A model generated the notes under the pieces. The model saw nothing but the letters and a program-made list of their open reading frames with translations. It had not been told where the DNA came from and made no database searches. The position numbers were made by a program, and so were the translations under genes. Below, piece after piece: positions 1-13,124 of a stretch of 64,000 nucleotides of DNA. The first letter of the stretch is position 1; each line of letters begins with the position of its first letter. Source of the stretch: Mercenaria mercenaria (taxonomy: Eukaryota; Mollusca; Bivalvia; Venerida; Veneridae); assembly GCF_021730395.1 (NCBI RefSeq), contig NC_069375.1, forward strand, positions 62,647,501-62,711,500, written 5' to 3'.

Positions 1-617
1 CAGTTCAACGATCCGATCTCGACGATATATGATCATTTTGTGTCGATTCGCCGTAAAACCTAACTCACTCACTCATAAAGGCCCGACGACGGCTCTACAT
101 CGGCACATTTTGCCGACATTCGGACATTATATCTTTAAACTTCATTACTTATAATTTCCAATTTTCTGACATTTAACGTCCATTTATTATAAGTGTAATT
201 GTTGCTAGGCGTATTCCTGGTCAGTTTTTCATCATTGTTGACCCTTCCTTTGAACTATAATTGTAGGTTTTTACGTCTAACGTAAGCAAAGGCATTTCAA
301 CGTGCATTTAAATATCTTACTTTGTATGTAACCATTAACGCTTAAAATGAAATAAATCTTACTGCTCGAAAATATGTTGTATATTAAAATTATAGATGGG
401 TAGGCCGAAAAGTACCACATGGCTGAAGGGAAACTTGTAAAGACAGGAAATGAAACGGACATCTGCCGATTTCAATATTTTGCGGCAGTTCAACGATCCG
501 ATCTCGACGATATATGATCATTTTGTGTCGATTCGCCGTAAAACCTAACTCACTCACTCATAAAGGCCCGACGACGGCTCTACATCGGCACATTTTGCCG
601 ACATTCGGACATTATAC
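1..617. repeat. Pair of ~130-bp direct repeats 485 bp apart
   Basis: The segments at 1-132 and 486-617 are nearly identical and in the same orientation, with about 350 bp of unrelated AT-rich DNA between them. The unit contains GAGTGAGTGAG-like runs on the minus strand and a short GTCGTCGGGC palindromic block. This could be the terminal direct repeats of a small element or two units of a ~485-bp tandem array; the window edge hides the left flank, so I cannot decide. No coding sequence is visible inside. Confidence 0.7.
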
Positions 618-1576
618 CTATATCGGGTCGATATAGTCATGCTGATTGGGTAAACCATTGTTTAAGGAAAATCATTCAAATTAACCTAGTTTGTGTAAGA
701 AAAATAATAAGTGTATTGATATGGAAGAGAAGACTATACACACACAATTGGAAAAATGATAAAAAGATCAGGGCGATTTCAATGAAGTGTCGAAAAGAAT
801 TGCATATATAATTACTGTGTGCAGTTCGGTCGAAATATTTATTGGCCTATATTTTAAAATGTGTCTTTTGCCTCGTAAGACATAGCTTATGTAATTTTGG
901 TAAATTCTGATTCTGTCATCTTTTATGTTCATTGTAGAAAAAGAAAATTGACAGATAATATATATTTTGTTATAGCATATAGATCTAGCATAAATAGTAC
1001 TGGAAATATGATTTAAATAACATACCTATTTAAGTCTCTGAAGATTCTACTACATTGTTGAACACACTGAGGAAAATGATGATGTCCTAAATTCTGTTGA
1101 ATTTGATTATGAACAGTTCGTAGACCATCTTCAGTTACACTTTCTAACGCATCACTGGTTTTGTTCACAGCTACTAGAGCACTTACGTAATTCTTATGCT
1201 TCCTGCTTTGTCTTAAGTTTCTTACATTCATTATTTTTTTAAATTAATGTAAATGCCACTACAACGTAGTTTGATCACAAATCTTAATAAACTAAACTCT
1301 GCATACTATCAGCTATTCCTTTTGAATTAAGTGTAGTTTGTGCTAACTTTAATTTAATTGTATTTACCCAATCGATAAAATACAAACGTAAAATTACTGA
1401 TTTATCGACCGGTCCAAGTATTAAAATATAACTACCACAAGTGCACAATAACCGTCATTGGACGAAAGCATGTAAACAGTTTTCAATACATACCTTATTC
1501 GTATCATATTACTTGTATTTAGTTAATGTTCAAATCTTCAAGATATCTGTTTCAAATTTCATATTTATGTACATTT
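618..1576. other. AT-rich DNA without a recognised gene other than one candidate exon
   Basis: Apart from the candidate exon at 1026-1231 I see only AT-rich sequence with no repeat family or RNA gene I can name. Confidence 0.5.
1026..1231 (-). CDS. Candidate first coding exon, unknown protein
   Basis: On the minus strand an ATG at 1231 opens 68 codons that end at a good donor (AG|GTATGT, donor at 1025-1024), leaving a phase-2 junction. The peptide begins MNVRNLRQSRKHKNY and continues with a mixed, protein-like composition (for example ALESVTEDGLRTVHNQ) that is unusual for random AT-rich DNA here. I do not recognise the family. Any following exon would lie below position 1026 or off the window; I found no convincing acceptor between 1 and 1025. 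It may be the start of a real gene, a gene fragment, or chance. Confidence 0.35.
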
Positions 1577-1825
1577 AGTATTAGTAGTTTGGGTATTATG
1601 GTGGACACAACCGTGTAAACGTTTCTTATATTTATTTGTAGGACAGTACCAGTAATGTACAAGAAGAAAAATCTAAAAACATAAAACAGTAAAATCAGGA
1701 ACATGAAACAATACAAATTACGATGTAACAATACAGAGTACTGATATACGGCATATACATAGAAATATAACGAGTGAAATATTTCATCAATTTAGATATT
1801 AAAAGTAAACCTTGACATTGCTATA
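1577..1825 (-). repeat. Left LTR of the gypsy fossil (3' LTR for the minus-strand element)
   Basis: It matches 3940-4100 and then 7446-7545 in the same orientation; for example GGACAGTACCAGTA is shared at about 1641 and 4006. The similarity fades near 1825 and near 7545, which I take as the outer edge. Boundaries are approximate. Confidence 0.6.
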
Positions 1826-2412
1826 TACTCCCTAACTTTGTTGGAATGTCTCCGAAATTGTGGAAGCTAAGAATACTATAAGAGAAATTTAAACTCAGAT
1901 ATCTTACTCATAAAGGAATAATTTTGTTCGACCAATTCTGAAATCAAAATAAATACAATTAAATATTGGGCCACAGTGTGTTATTAATACATCTAGTGCA
2001 GTATGTAACATTCTAACCGGAGTTGCCTCTCTTGAATTAAGTAATTGGTATCTGTGAATGTTTTTTTTTTTAAACAAATGGAAAAGTCAATGTTGGAAGA
2101 TGCAATAAGCCCAGCTCCTGAAAAAAGAAGTTTCAAAATTAAAATGAAACAATTTAAAATGTATAATGTGTTACGCTGCAAAATGAAAACTGCCAAATTC
2201 TGAAAATTACAGCTCATTTCCACACATAATTTACATTTATCAATTATCTGTAACAAAGAACTGTTACAATCGTCTGAAATGACACATTTGACTGTTTTTA
2301 GGTTACAAAACACTAAACTGATTAAAATCACTAATTTGTAAACAACACTGTAAAATGAAAATTAATATCAGACAAAGTACTTTGTGTTGCCAATGGACTG
2401 TTGATAAACCAA

Positions 2413-3860
2413 TCATCCGTAGTGTTCTGGTTTACGCCTGTCGCGTCTGGGTCTTGTTGGAGGAGAAAATGTTTGTAGGGTTACAACTGGTGTTTCGACA
2501 GGAACTGGTGTTTGTAATGATTGGTTGGGCAAAACAGGACTTGGTGAATCTGGGACAAAATGTGTCACAGATGGAGTTTGAAACAAAGAAGGAGCAGTCT
2601 GATTAACACTAGTCGGGGGACTAGGTAAATGAAAAGTTGGTAGATTTCTACGCATAGGGATGACGCGTAAATATCTGTGCTGAAACTTGAACTAGAACCT
2701 CCATCATACTTGACATCTTGTTGCGGAATAGACCTAGATCTGACTTTACGGAATTTGTAGGTATAGATGAATCCTGGATGTCGGGAATGGAAATTAAAAG
2801 TAGTAACAGAATCCGGTGTAAAGTTCTAATAGGTCCTTTGTGGCGTCTAACCAGTACAATGCCACCTACGGTCAACTTGTTCTCACGAACTTCGTTATCG
2901 TATGCGGCTTTGTTCTGTCCTTTTTTCTTGGCGGCATTACCATCAACACGGTGGGCGTAACTAAGGCGCTCATGTAGTTTGTTGGCATATGTGACATCTC
3001 CAGGTGTAGAGTCATTTCTGAGATTTGTGCCAAGAAATGCATCAACAGAAAGAGAAAGATGCCTCCCAAACATTCGAAAATGTATGCAGAAGCCCGTTGG
3101 ACTAAATCTGGCGGCATTATATGCCTGAACTAGACTTGGAGCTTACTCTGTCTCGTTTGCTTTCTTGTCATCTGCGTATGTCCCTGACATCCGTAGAAGT
3201 GTTCGATTAAACATTTCTGCGGATGGGTTGTCCATGGGATAGTAAGAGGTCGTACGGGTCTTGTGCACATTAGCCAACTTGCAGCGCTCTTTGATAACCT
3301 TGTTGTCAAAGTTGCGACCTTGGTCAGAGTGGAGCTGTTCTGGGAAGGATAAGTGAACAATGAAATGTTCATAAAGCGCTTTAGCCGTAGTGGTAGCCTT
3401 CTAATTTCTGCAAGGAATAGCTTTGGCAAAACGGGTGAAGTGGTCAGTTATAATCAAGACATCCTCGTTACCACCTTTGGATTTCTGAAGCTTAAGAAAA
3501 TCCATGCAGACTAATTGCATAGGTCTGGAGGTTTGGATGGGCTTAAGCTCAGCAGCTGGGACTTGAAGGATTTTTCCTGCAAATACAAGGTTTACACAAG
3601 AACACCCAGAGATAATATCGCGTTCGATCCCTGGCCAATAAAATCTCTGACGAACACACCATAATGACTTCTCGCTGCTCAGATTACCTATTTCATCGAG
3701 GATCCCATGGAAGGCGATGCCTCTATACGTCTCAGGAAAAACCAACTGATGATCCATCCAGAGATGCAGTTCTGTAAGGAACACCTTTCCTGAAATGAAG
3801 TTTGTTAAAGTCACGAAGCAGGGACTTTACCTCTGTAGGAAGATCCTTCACCTCCCTGGG
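2413..3860 (-). pseudogene. Fossil pol remnant: integrase region of a Ty3/gypsy element
   Basis: Reading the minus strand from 3860 down, the conserved pieces come in the order normal for gypsy pol: the integrase zinc-binding region (RQRFYWPGIERDI), the start of the core domain (DVLIITDHFTRFAKA), a later core segment, and a basic pol C-terminus (RPRRDRRKPEHYG) at 2413. It is clearly broken in several places and does not encode a working integrase. It is assigned to Metaviridae-type elements by these motifs. Confidence 0.75.
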
Positions 3861-3936
3861 TCGGGTACCGGTATAGTGGTAAGTATCTCCGCCTGTCACG
3901 CGGGAGACCGGGTTTCGATTCCCCGTCAGCGAGCCA
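3861..3936 (+). tRNA. tRNA-Asp(GTC)-like segment with encoded CCA, at the LTR element's primer site
   Basis: From 3871 the sequence follows eukaryotic tRNA-Asp closely: a D-arm with GTATAGTGG, an anticodon arm CCGCCTGTCACGCGGG with GTC anticodon, a T-arm TTTCGATTCCCC, and a terminal GCCA at 3933-3936. The 5' acceptor strand (3861-3867) pairs poorly with the 3' strand, and one T-stem pair is lost. Eukaryotic tRNA genes do not encode CCA, so the copy probably derives from mature tRNA. It abuts the LTR edge (about 3940) on one side and pol on the other, which is the primer-binding-site position of the minus-strand element. It is unlikely to be a working tRNA gene. Confidence 0.65.
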
Positions 3937-3939
3937 TTT

Positions 3940-4100
3940 TGTAGTAGTGGTAGTGTGGGTATTATGATGAACACAACCATGTAAAAGTTTCTTCTATTTA
4001 TCTATAGGACAGTACCAGTATGGTACACGAAAACAAACCTAAAACCATAAAACTGTGAAATCAGGAACATGAAGCAATACGAATTACAATGCAACAATAG
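3940..4100 (-). repeat. Right LTR of the gypsy fossil, inner part
   Basis: This is the counterpart of the left LTR. It starts next to the tRNA-like primer segment and runs to about 4100, where similarity to the left LTR stops. It resumes at 7446-7545, beyond the inserted transposon. Confidence 0.6.
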
Positions 4101-4171
4101 CAGACGTGAAAAATACAGATTTCACAAAAAAACATCTCTCGCGGTTATTACTAAATTCTGAAAGAACAAAT

Positions 4172-7112
4172 CGAGGGGTTAAAGCCAGAACGGTATAAGT
4201 CCATTTTTCAAATAGTGGAGAAAAACGCAAAAGAAGGTTTTAGACACATAAAACTTTTTACTGAATCAGAATATTTAGGTAAGATTTGGTTATATTATAG
4301 ACAATAATGTTGTTACAATGTATGAAGAATATAAAAGGACTACTCATAAATTAAATTGGTTTTATAGTTAAAATTGTACTTAACTCAATCTGGCATACAA
4401 CAAAATGGAAAATAATTTGAGGGTTCAAATGTGTTAAGTGCACTTAGTTCTCTAAAATATTGCAATAATGCTGGTTTTATTCGATGCCATACTGTCACAA
4501 GTGCACTTATAACAAAACTATTAAATCTTATGACATGATTTATAAAGACTAAGGAAATATGTGCACTTAGTACAAATAGAAATGTTGAGTAAAATGTGTA
4601 TAAAATTACAAAATATGTTTAAAATTGTATAAAAATTACACTACACAAAATTTCAACAATCAATTCTAGATATTAGTAAAAGAACGTTTTCCCATCTTTT
4701 TCTATATAGTACCTCTTAAAACAAAACAACCCTTGTACTTATAATAACTATTCAATATCAGACTCATCACTTACTTTCAACATGTCTGGTTCTGATAGGC
4801 AGTCTCTGGCTGCTTTTTCAGAATGAATATTCTTGAAATACTGATGGAATTCTGAAGATGTTGTTCCATCAGAACAAAGCTAAAGAAGTCCTTCCTTTTT
4901 TGTATAATGGGAAGTTTTGCATTGTGGATCGGCAGTAAATCAGATTTTATAGAAGCTTCTTTCCTTGATTTCAGTTTTATACATTAGAAATGTAGGTCAT
5001 CGAAACTGTATTAAACATATTCATTTGCAGGTTTACCTTCTTTAAATTTTAACCTTTTAGTTTTTTTTCCACTTTTTTGTCCCTTTTTATCCAAGCTTTT
5101 TTTTTGGACTTCATACTTTGCAATGCTCTTTATGGAAAGAAATTCTCACTGGTAAATGTGCTACAACACAAGGATTTTTTGTTTTTGCCATTCTCACAAT
5201 TCTATCCGACTGACAGGGTATGAATACAGTAACAGTTACTGAAGTTGCTTTCTTTGCTCTTCTATTTCCTTGTTTATACTACTACTCCATTTACAGTCAT
5301 TATCCGTTTGCATAAGTTCGCTTACTTAAAACTTGCTCAATGGTTTCTATGTTATTGTATTTTTCTTTTGCATGCCATGTGTATATAAAAATCTCCGTGA
5401 TCAAAATTCCCTTCTCTGAAAAAAGACAGTATGTTACAAAATCCCATTCATATTTTTGCAGGGGTATCATATTCCCCTCTTTAAAAATAGCAGGGGTATC
5501 ATAATCACCTTCTTGAAAATGTCGGGGCTGTCAAAATCCCCTTGATTAGAATACCCTCAACTGAAGAAAATATCAACAAGGGTAATTTTTAAGTTAAGAT
5601 TTGAAGAATTGTGTGGTGCCTATTTTGATAAAGTGAAAATAATCAATGAATTAACTTTAAGTATTATATTAAACTATTTTATATCCAAAATTCAACAAAA
5701 TAGGACTTTGAGTTTTAACAACTGATAAACTGAAACGGTGGAAGTGAAATTTAAAATTAAACAAGCTGAATAATATTTCTCTTATCGTTTTCATTAAAAT
5801 TATTATCAGTGTTATTAAATAAACAACAGTATTTTCTGACAAACAAATATAGATCAACTTTATGCACTGAAGTGTGCCAGATCTTTTAGCTCATAACAAT
5901 ACTGGGGTAAAGACGGAGGATAGCGGATAAGTCATGCCTCACTAATTGACGTTGAATTATACCAACTAAACACTATTGTCACTAAATGGAAATTCTGTAA
6001 AATTAATTATCAATTTATATTGCCCCCCACTTTAATGTTACAGCAACAATTCTCACCTTCACAACAATCACAATGAAAAAACATGCATTACTGTCCTAGT
6101 AAATTATTTTATGTACATATATGCCAACTTCAAAGTTCACAATAGTTTCTTTATTCTTTATTCTTCAGATATTTTCCACAATTTTCATGTTGAACTTAAA
6201 TTTGGCAAAGAGAAGAAAAACAAATTGTAGCAACCTAATTTTCTCTTTATACAGGTAATAAACTTGGTTGACAATGGAACATGGAATCAGTAAAACTACT
6301 TTGACTGCAGATGGTTGGTTTCGTTTTGTGCTCAATTTGTTTGATTTTATTTCTCTATCTCTGGTTTTCATTTTACTATGTTCCTGATTAAACGGTCTCA
6401 ACGGTTTTGTCATCTGTTCTGTCAACTCTTTGTTTTCTGTTCACAGCACCAGCTTGACAAAAAACTGATTGTTTACCTCCTTTTATAATTCCCTCTCATA
6501 GTTTTAATACTTTTCTTTGCCAAACTATTTAATATATACGAATATGGCAGAATACTGTTAAATCTGGAGTTTTCACCATTTTAGCAGGGAACAATATAAG
6601 TTTTCATGTGAATATAACATAAACCTTAATAAAAATATTACTTTCCATTTACAATTAACAATTATATACCTTGTGGATACAAGTTCTGAAAGTATTTTCT
6701 TTCCTAATTAACCAAAGGTGTTAATTCCAGAATGTATTAAGTGATCATATTTCATTTGTGCCTTGAATTATTAACAAAATGTGTTACTTCTAGAATGGTT
6801 TAAGTGCACTTGTATCGTTTTGGCACATTTTTTACCTTACATAATATATCAAAATGTATACCGCCAGAAGGAACTAAGTGCACTTAAATCCTTCTGGTTT
6901 TCATGTTAATGCACTTATAACGTTCTGGCATACAACAATACTGATGATAAGCACTTATTGCGATATGGTTCCCTTTGATATCTTAGGTTTTATACCTTAT
7001 ATGGTGCCAGAGATAAGGGCAAAAGAAGGAGCTTTAAAAATGGTATTAAAAAGTCTAAAAAAGTGATTTTCAGTAAAACGTGGACTTATACCGTTCTGGC
7101 TTTAACCCCTCG
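4172..7112. mobile_element. 2.9-kb DNA transposon with perfect 32-bp TIRs, nested in the LTR
   Basis: Positions 4172-4203 are the exact reverse complement of 7081-7112 (core GGGGTTAAAGCCAGAACGG). Both ends are flanked by AAAT (4168-4171 and 7113-7116), a likely 4-bp target duplication. The palindrome AAGTGCACTT or close variants recur just inside both ends (near 4436, 4500, 4560 and near 6799, 6873, 6910), and CTGGCATACAACAA occurs near 4391 and 6928. No intact transposase is visible. A short minus-strand frame ending near 5117 (containing RMAKTKNPCVVAHLP) may be a relic but I cannot place it. The superfamily is undetermined. Confidence 0.8.
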
Positions 7113-7545
7113 AAATGCTAAATAAAATTGCTTACCAGAAATGTCTATCAAAGGTACACTTGAATACCAAAGAGTAAGGTGTCCAAAGGTAAGGACGTTT
7201 TACCAAAATTCAAAGGTAGTTCTAAAGGATCTTGTGTTCGATAGCAAATGATTCTCAAGAATGATGTATAGAGGGGCCTGTTAGTTCGCGCCAAAAGTTG
7301 TTATTTGTGCAAAAGCATAACTGACCAATAAAAACCTCTCCTGACTTACAAAACAAGTTCATATGCACGGGTGGACACATGGATGGACATGATAATACAA
7401 ACACGGAGTACAGTACAGTACAACGGTACATAGAGTACAAACATGATACAACAGAATACAGAGTACTGATATACGACATATTCATAGAAATACAATGAGT
7501 GAATTATTTCATCAATTTAATGAAAGTGAAACTTGACTTTGCTGC

Positions 7546-9404
7546 ATTTAAATAATGCTTCGTTGTTATTATCATGTCTCTTTCTCTTCAATGGTACTAA
7601 CTGTGAAAACAATATACCTATTCTTGTTAGCGTAGATATTTTGGTAGACATATCTACAAAAGTAAAGGCGTCAGTACTAGGCAAAAGTGTATGTTGAGAA
7701 AAAGTATTAAGTAAAAGTATACTGATCACGTTAGATTTCAAAGGAATTTAGCAATTCACAAGATATCACACATTGTTTATCATATAAGTCAGTATAAATG
7801 TAGAAAGCAATTCTAGCTTTAACTGAACGAAATACACTATCTGGTTAGACATTTCGGCAAAATCGGCGAAAGTCTCCCAGGTGCTTACCATTCAGTTCGA
7901 GAGCAGAAGATAATACAGAACCAATGTAATTCATGCTGAGACTATTGTATTTTAATCTAAGCTAAAGGTTCGAAAAATTCTCAGGACTAGAAAAAAAGTG
8001 CTGCTAATGTTATTGTTCAGAACTGAAGAGATCTGACGGTCACAAATTCGGCCCTGATATAGTAGGTAAGGAAAATGGCCAGGATAAATTGGTCGAAATA
8101 TAGTCACATGGTTGATTTATCAAATATGTATGGTCAATGACCAATTTGGTTAATGTGATGTGCCAAGTGACCGAAATTTTCCATAGAGATATTTTACATG
8201 GAGAATTCTGCTAAATGCTTCAAAGTGTATATTGTATAATGCAAAGCAGTGACATACTGTAAAAGTTTGTACCAGGGGGTTAAATCTAAGACATTTATCA
8301 ACTTTAACCATCTTTCAAGATGACAATGATAGTTTATGCTGCTTAGTAACGGAGATAAATAATCCAACAATGCAATGCAAATGGTGCATATCCTATCAGG
8401 AAATATGACAAATTCAGTGGGTTATCATGAAAATATTAATGACGTGCACAAACATAGGATTGGATAAAAAACTTGTCTTAAACAATTTAATACTTTAGAT
8501 TGATTGTGCTAAAGCATTTGTTAAAGGCATCCTAGAAAATGATACAAAATCAGGAGTATAAATAGACAAGCCAAAACATGTCTCTTCTAAAAGTAAACAA
8601 TAATCGGATAAGATTTAAACAAAGATGTAATATATGACTGGTCGGTCATATTATGTAGATCAAATGTTTTGGCTCATTACATTCATCTTGTAAGGAAATG
8701 TCACTGAAACAATTCAAATCACAGACAACATTGACTAGGATCAAGGTAAAGGTCAATCCCCATTGTTCGAGGTCATACAATAAACTATATATGTGAGCTA
8801 TACGTGTATCTCAACCTACAAGATTTTTTTCTGATTATGTCTCTCGTTTACGTACCTTACGCTTTTAAATATTTTTCCATATTTCGCCAAATAAAAAGTG
8901 CCTCTGTCAAAGGGTAAATCATTTTTACTATCACCGCTAGCACCTGAAACCACAAGTGAAAGAACATTTTTGGTACTAACTTATTTAAGGAGTATTATTA
9001 CCCAGACTAGGCTTAACAAACTCATGACAATGCATGTGCGCAAATACAGAGAACAGACGCGTTTTACGTGAATAAAGTCTTTGGTAAATATTTAATATTG
9101 ATAGGAAATAGCTTTTCTTACATGTGCATCAGAGAAACTCACATAGATCTATGTATGTGTGTTAAGATGTTCAACGTAAATAATTGTTTAAACAGCTTTG
9201 ACATAGCCTTTCAACCCAGTTGCAGTGCAACGGCCTAACCTAACATAGTTTTTAGTGTGTCAGTGAATGAAAAGCCGAGACTTCAGCTAAAATACATCTA
9301 ATAATTAAAGGTACGAAAAAATGTTTGATCTTTTTCCCCCTTTTTGATGTTGTTCTGTTTCTTTGTTTTATTAGCTCATTTTATTTTTTGGAAAAAAAAA
9401 GAAT
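7546..9404. other. AT-rich intergenic DNA, no gene seen
   Basis: I see no exon with convincing splice sites, no RNA gene and no recognised repeat in this stretch. Confidence 0.5.
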
Positions 9405-9850
9405 AGATGAGTTATTGTCATCATTTGATCGTCGTCAGCGTCGCCGTCTGCGTCGGCTTTGCCTGGTTGAGTTTTATGTTTAGGTCAGCTTTTCTTTTAA
9501 ACTATCAAAGCTATTGCTTTAAAATTTGTAACACTTGTTTACGATCAATAGCTTACTCCATACAGAAGGAAAACCTAACTATTTCTTCTTTTTGCAATAA
9601 TTAAGGCCTCTTTTGGACTTAGAAAATATCAGATTTCTTTGGCAAGTTTAATGTTTATGTCAACTTTTCTCCTAAACCGTCAAAGCTATTGCTCTGAAAT
9701 TTACAACACTTACTTAGCACTAGAAACTGACTCTGTAAACTCCATCTTGCTTTTTGTAAGAATTTTGGCCCTTTTGGACTTAGGAAGTCATGGGTATGAC
9801 AATATTTCTATTGTACAGAGACAAATAAAAATCAGATGAGCGTCTACACC
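9405..9850 (+). repeat. Two units of a dispersed molluscan-type repeat
   Basis: Two related ~190-bp units follow each other (about 9470-9620 and 9640-9790). Each carries CAAAGCTATTGCT, then AAATTT(G/A)(T/C)AACACTT and a TTTTGGACTTAG(A/G)A tail. I recall this type as a common non-coding repeat in bivalves. The open frames across it are by-products. Confidence 0.6.
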
Positions 9851-12800
9851 TGCAAGGTGGTGCTCTTGTTTTATATTTGTTATAAAATGAGTGTTTTGTC
9901 CTTGTTTCTTTTCTGGACGGTGGTAGTAGAATGTTTTCAGTAGGGGAGCGAGAAATTAATCGAATTAAGGGGATCTTCATTTTCATGAGATTTGTTCTTA
10001 TTTTTTCAACCACCTTTCATGTGAATCACAAATTTGACATGGATAACTGCTTGAAAAATATTCTTACAAGACACCGTTCAAGCAAAATTGTCAGATGCAT
10101 CGTTGATTTTCCTGTAATAACAATTTTGTACAACTTGGTTCCATGTGTTGTCCCAAATGCAAAAAGGAGAGCGAAAAAAGCGATTCGTTTTCTTTCGTTG
10201 TAACAGTAATAAACGCTTTAGTTATTCGTTATTTGAAACATTAACATGTTGCCAGCTGCTGTGCTCAAAGAACTGATACACGATTTATCATAATATTGTA
10301 ACAACAATTCCGCATGGCTGTAACACGTCTGTTACATTTACTGAAAAGGTGTTCTTTGTTTTTACGTATATTTTTACTTTTATTTTTGTGTGAAACAAAT
10401 TGAAGCGATATTATTATCATAGTAAGATTAAAATGTTGAACTAAAGTTATGAATCCAGATCGAGCATACTGCATATAAATATGATAGACTTGAACTCATA
10501 TTCTTTTTCTTTTTTTAAAAAATGTTGTTGGATAATGACCATTACCCAAACCCTTACAACGTTTGTAAATAACGTCTCGGATAAAATCGGGTCTCGCACA
10601 AGTGTCTTTAAATTTCTATTAAATTTCAATGTCAAATCTAAATTAGGATCGTGGAATTCGGTAAAATATTAATATAATAAAGGTAGCCTGCTGAAAAAGT
10701 TAATTAGTACGTTGAAATACTATATGACTACGCGCTCTGACAAATCCAGTTAATAGAGAAATATATATACACAATAGGATTTTGCTTGCGGTACATACAA
10801 CTAGGGTAAATTTACAGTGCTTACAAAATAAAAATATTAGTAGTTCTTTTTGCAATAAATTTTGGTTTGTATATTCTATCATCATAAATACAGATATGTA
10901 ATTCTGACAATGAGGCCGTAGTATTCCAATTGTTTACTTGTTGCTTCCTGGGATAAATAGTATCAACTAGCTAATCAAAACAGTCATTATTTGCACCTTT
11001 ATTAAGTCACATCTAAAGAACGCAGCCACGGCAATGCACTAAACGTCTAAAAAAGTGAAAATTGAATCTGAGGAATGATCAAGCTTTCCGCAATTCCGAC
11101 ATGGTACAGCTTTAAATAAATATAAATTTTCATATAATTTTACAATGAATCATTACAGATAGTCATCTGTGAATGATTGTTTGTACAACGTTATTCGAAT
11201 TGCAGCTAATGAAAGTCTCTTATAGATATACTCAATGTTTTCATTTTAGCGTATTTGAGCATGAATGTCTGTGCTATTGAATATGAACACTTTTTTAAAA
11301 AAAATCGCTACGAGCGGATAATGCATTTTTTTTTCACTTTTATAAATTTCATATACATATACCTATTTTTAGTAATTGTATTTTCGACAAAAAAATATTA
11401 TTTTGATCAAACTCCAGAAATCTTAAAACGTTTAATATGTCTACATCTGTGTTGCCATGAGGATAATACACAACAGTCTTGGTGGAATATTTACGCTATC
11501 AATTTGAATTTTCCTAACCTTAATAAAATATGTTTACAGGTATAGAAAGTTTAGGTGAACCAAAATAGAATAAGGATTCGCGAAATAAACATATGCATAT
11601 CAACAGTGTCGACCCAAAACCCCGTTATTGATATTTAGCGCGAAAATATTTTCTCATAAAACGTATCCGGAAATTCCTGCTCATTTCTATCTAGTCGTCG
11701 ACCCAGTAAGCAATCACGCTATTTTAAATTTATCATATGAAATAGGCAAAAGCCCCGTATCTATTTCACTTATATTAATTTCTGTTTTTACAAAAATGGT
11801 ACACTTTAGGTGTTTTTACGCGCTGTCTGCAGTTATGTGCTTAAGGACTATGCTATTTTGACAGTGCAAAATTCCTATGTAAAACTGAGATTGTCGTAAC
11901 AACGCGAGAAATGCTCGGGTTTCAAAGAGAAACTAATAATAATAAAAAATGTATCTCCGAGTAAATTATAAAGCATCAATGACACTCAAAAACATGATCC
12001 AACAGTGCACAAGAGGAAAATGCACAGGAATTTTCGGGGTAAGTATTTGGTACCGTAAGTCTCTTATATCTATACAATATATATATTCATCAATCAAGGA
12101 TATGTCAGTGTAAATGATCTGAGCGTTAGTTTTCTAAGAAAACGTCGTTAAGCTGGGTTACACAAATCATACGTGCACCAATATTTTACAAAAATATGTC
12201 CGCCATGTTTTCTTCAGTGAACGAAGTAAAAGGAGTATTTTACCTTAGAATTCCTTATTGTATAGTGCGATTCACTTTCTAATCTAAATAAAGTATCACT
12301 TTTTATAACATCCCACTGTCCGATCTTTCTGATCACGTAACGATCACTCACAATTACAAAATAAAACCAATGTGTCATCAAAATTATCACTTTACACGGC
12401 TTCTTGGACATGACGGCCTACTAACATGAAATTTGTAAACATACGCCAACCAAACAAATGATGAAAGATCGGGACTTTTTCAAAGATATGTTTTATTTCC
12501 AGTAATTTTCTGATATTCTAACGAAATAGCAACCGGATTCTATGCACAGAAATGACGAAGAATTTATGCAATATAGCTTTTAGTTTAAATTTTGGATCTA
12601 TCTTTTTACAGCCCAACAATAGACATGTATGTGTCACAAATACGGCTTGTCCTCGAAATCAGTGTCAAAGGTTACTAGAACATAAATAAAATAAATAAAC
12701 AATCGCTTACAATGTTCCTGTAAGTCCCATAAGATGAAACGGCTCGTATATATACGTTCATATATATTCTGTACCGGAAACATCGACAATCACAGTTCGA

Positions 12801-13124
12801 TCTTTTCCACGAACATTTAAAAATTACCTTTATTCCTTTATTTACATTTAATGCATGACGTTTCATATATACATTCAAGAACGTAAATTTCGTGCTTTCC
12901 GACCCTCGTGGTGTGTAAATTTTTGTAATTAAAAGTATGGTGTATTCGACAAACTATTTGTAATTTCAGGCGGTAAATATCATTGACAGTATCATTTATA
13001 TTATCGGGATTTAATTGAATATATAAGTTTAATAGTTGCAAAAGAAAAACGTAGACATAATTGTTCACTTCACAGGAATGAAAAGCAGCGTGAGAATTGA
13101 ATAATGGTAAATATTTCAAACATT
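9851..13124. other. AT-rich intergenic DNA, no gene seen
   Basis: Only short chance reading frames occur. A 19-bp block near 12032-12050 recurs in inverted orientation at about 14447-14465, which may be the remnant of an element's ends, but nothing else is assignable. Confidence 0.45.

Larger units (their letters stand above)
1577..7545 (-). mobile_element. Ty3/gypsy-type LTR retrotransposon fossil, with a DNA transposon inserted
   Basis: A minus-strand integrase-end pol remnant (about 2413-3860) sits between two direct repeats. The left repeat is about 1577-1825; the right is split into 3940-4100 and 7446-7545. The two repeats differ at roughly 15 percent of positions by hand count over about 140 bp, so the element is old. 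The right repeat is interrupted by the DNA transposon at 4172-7112 plus some extra flanking sequence. A tRNA-Asp-like segment lies exactly where the primer binding site is expected. The element is a broken partial copy with many breaks; only the integrase end of pol is recognisable. Confidence 0.7.

Noticed and set aside
3861-3936. Functional tRNA-Asp gene
   Set aside because: CCA is encoded, the 5' acceptor strand pairs poorly, and the position matches an LTR primer site.
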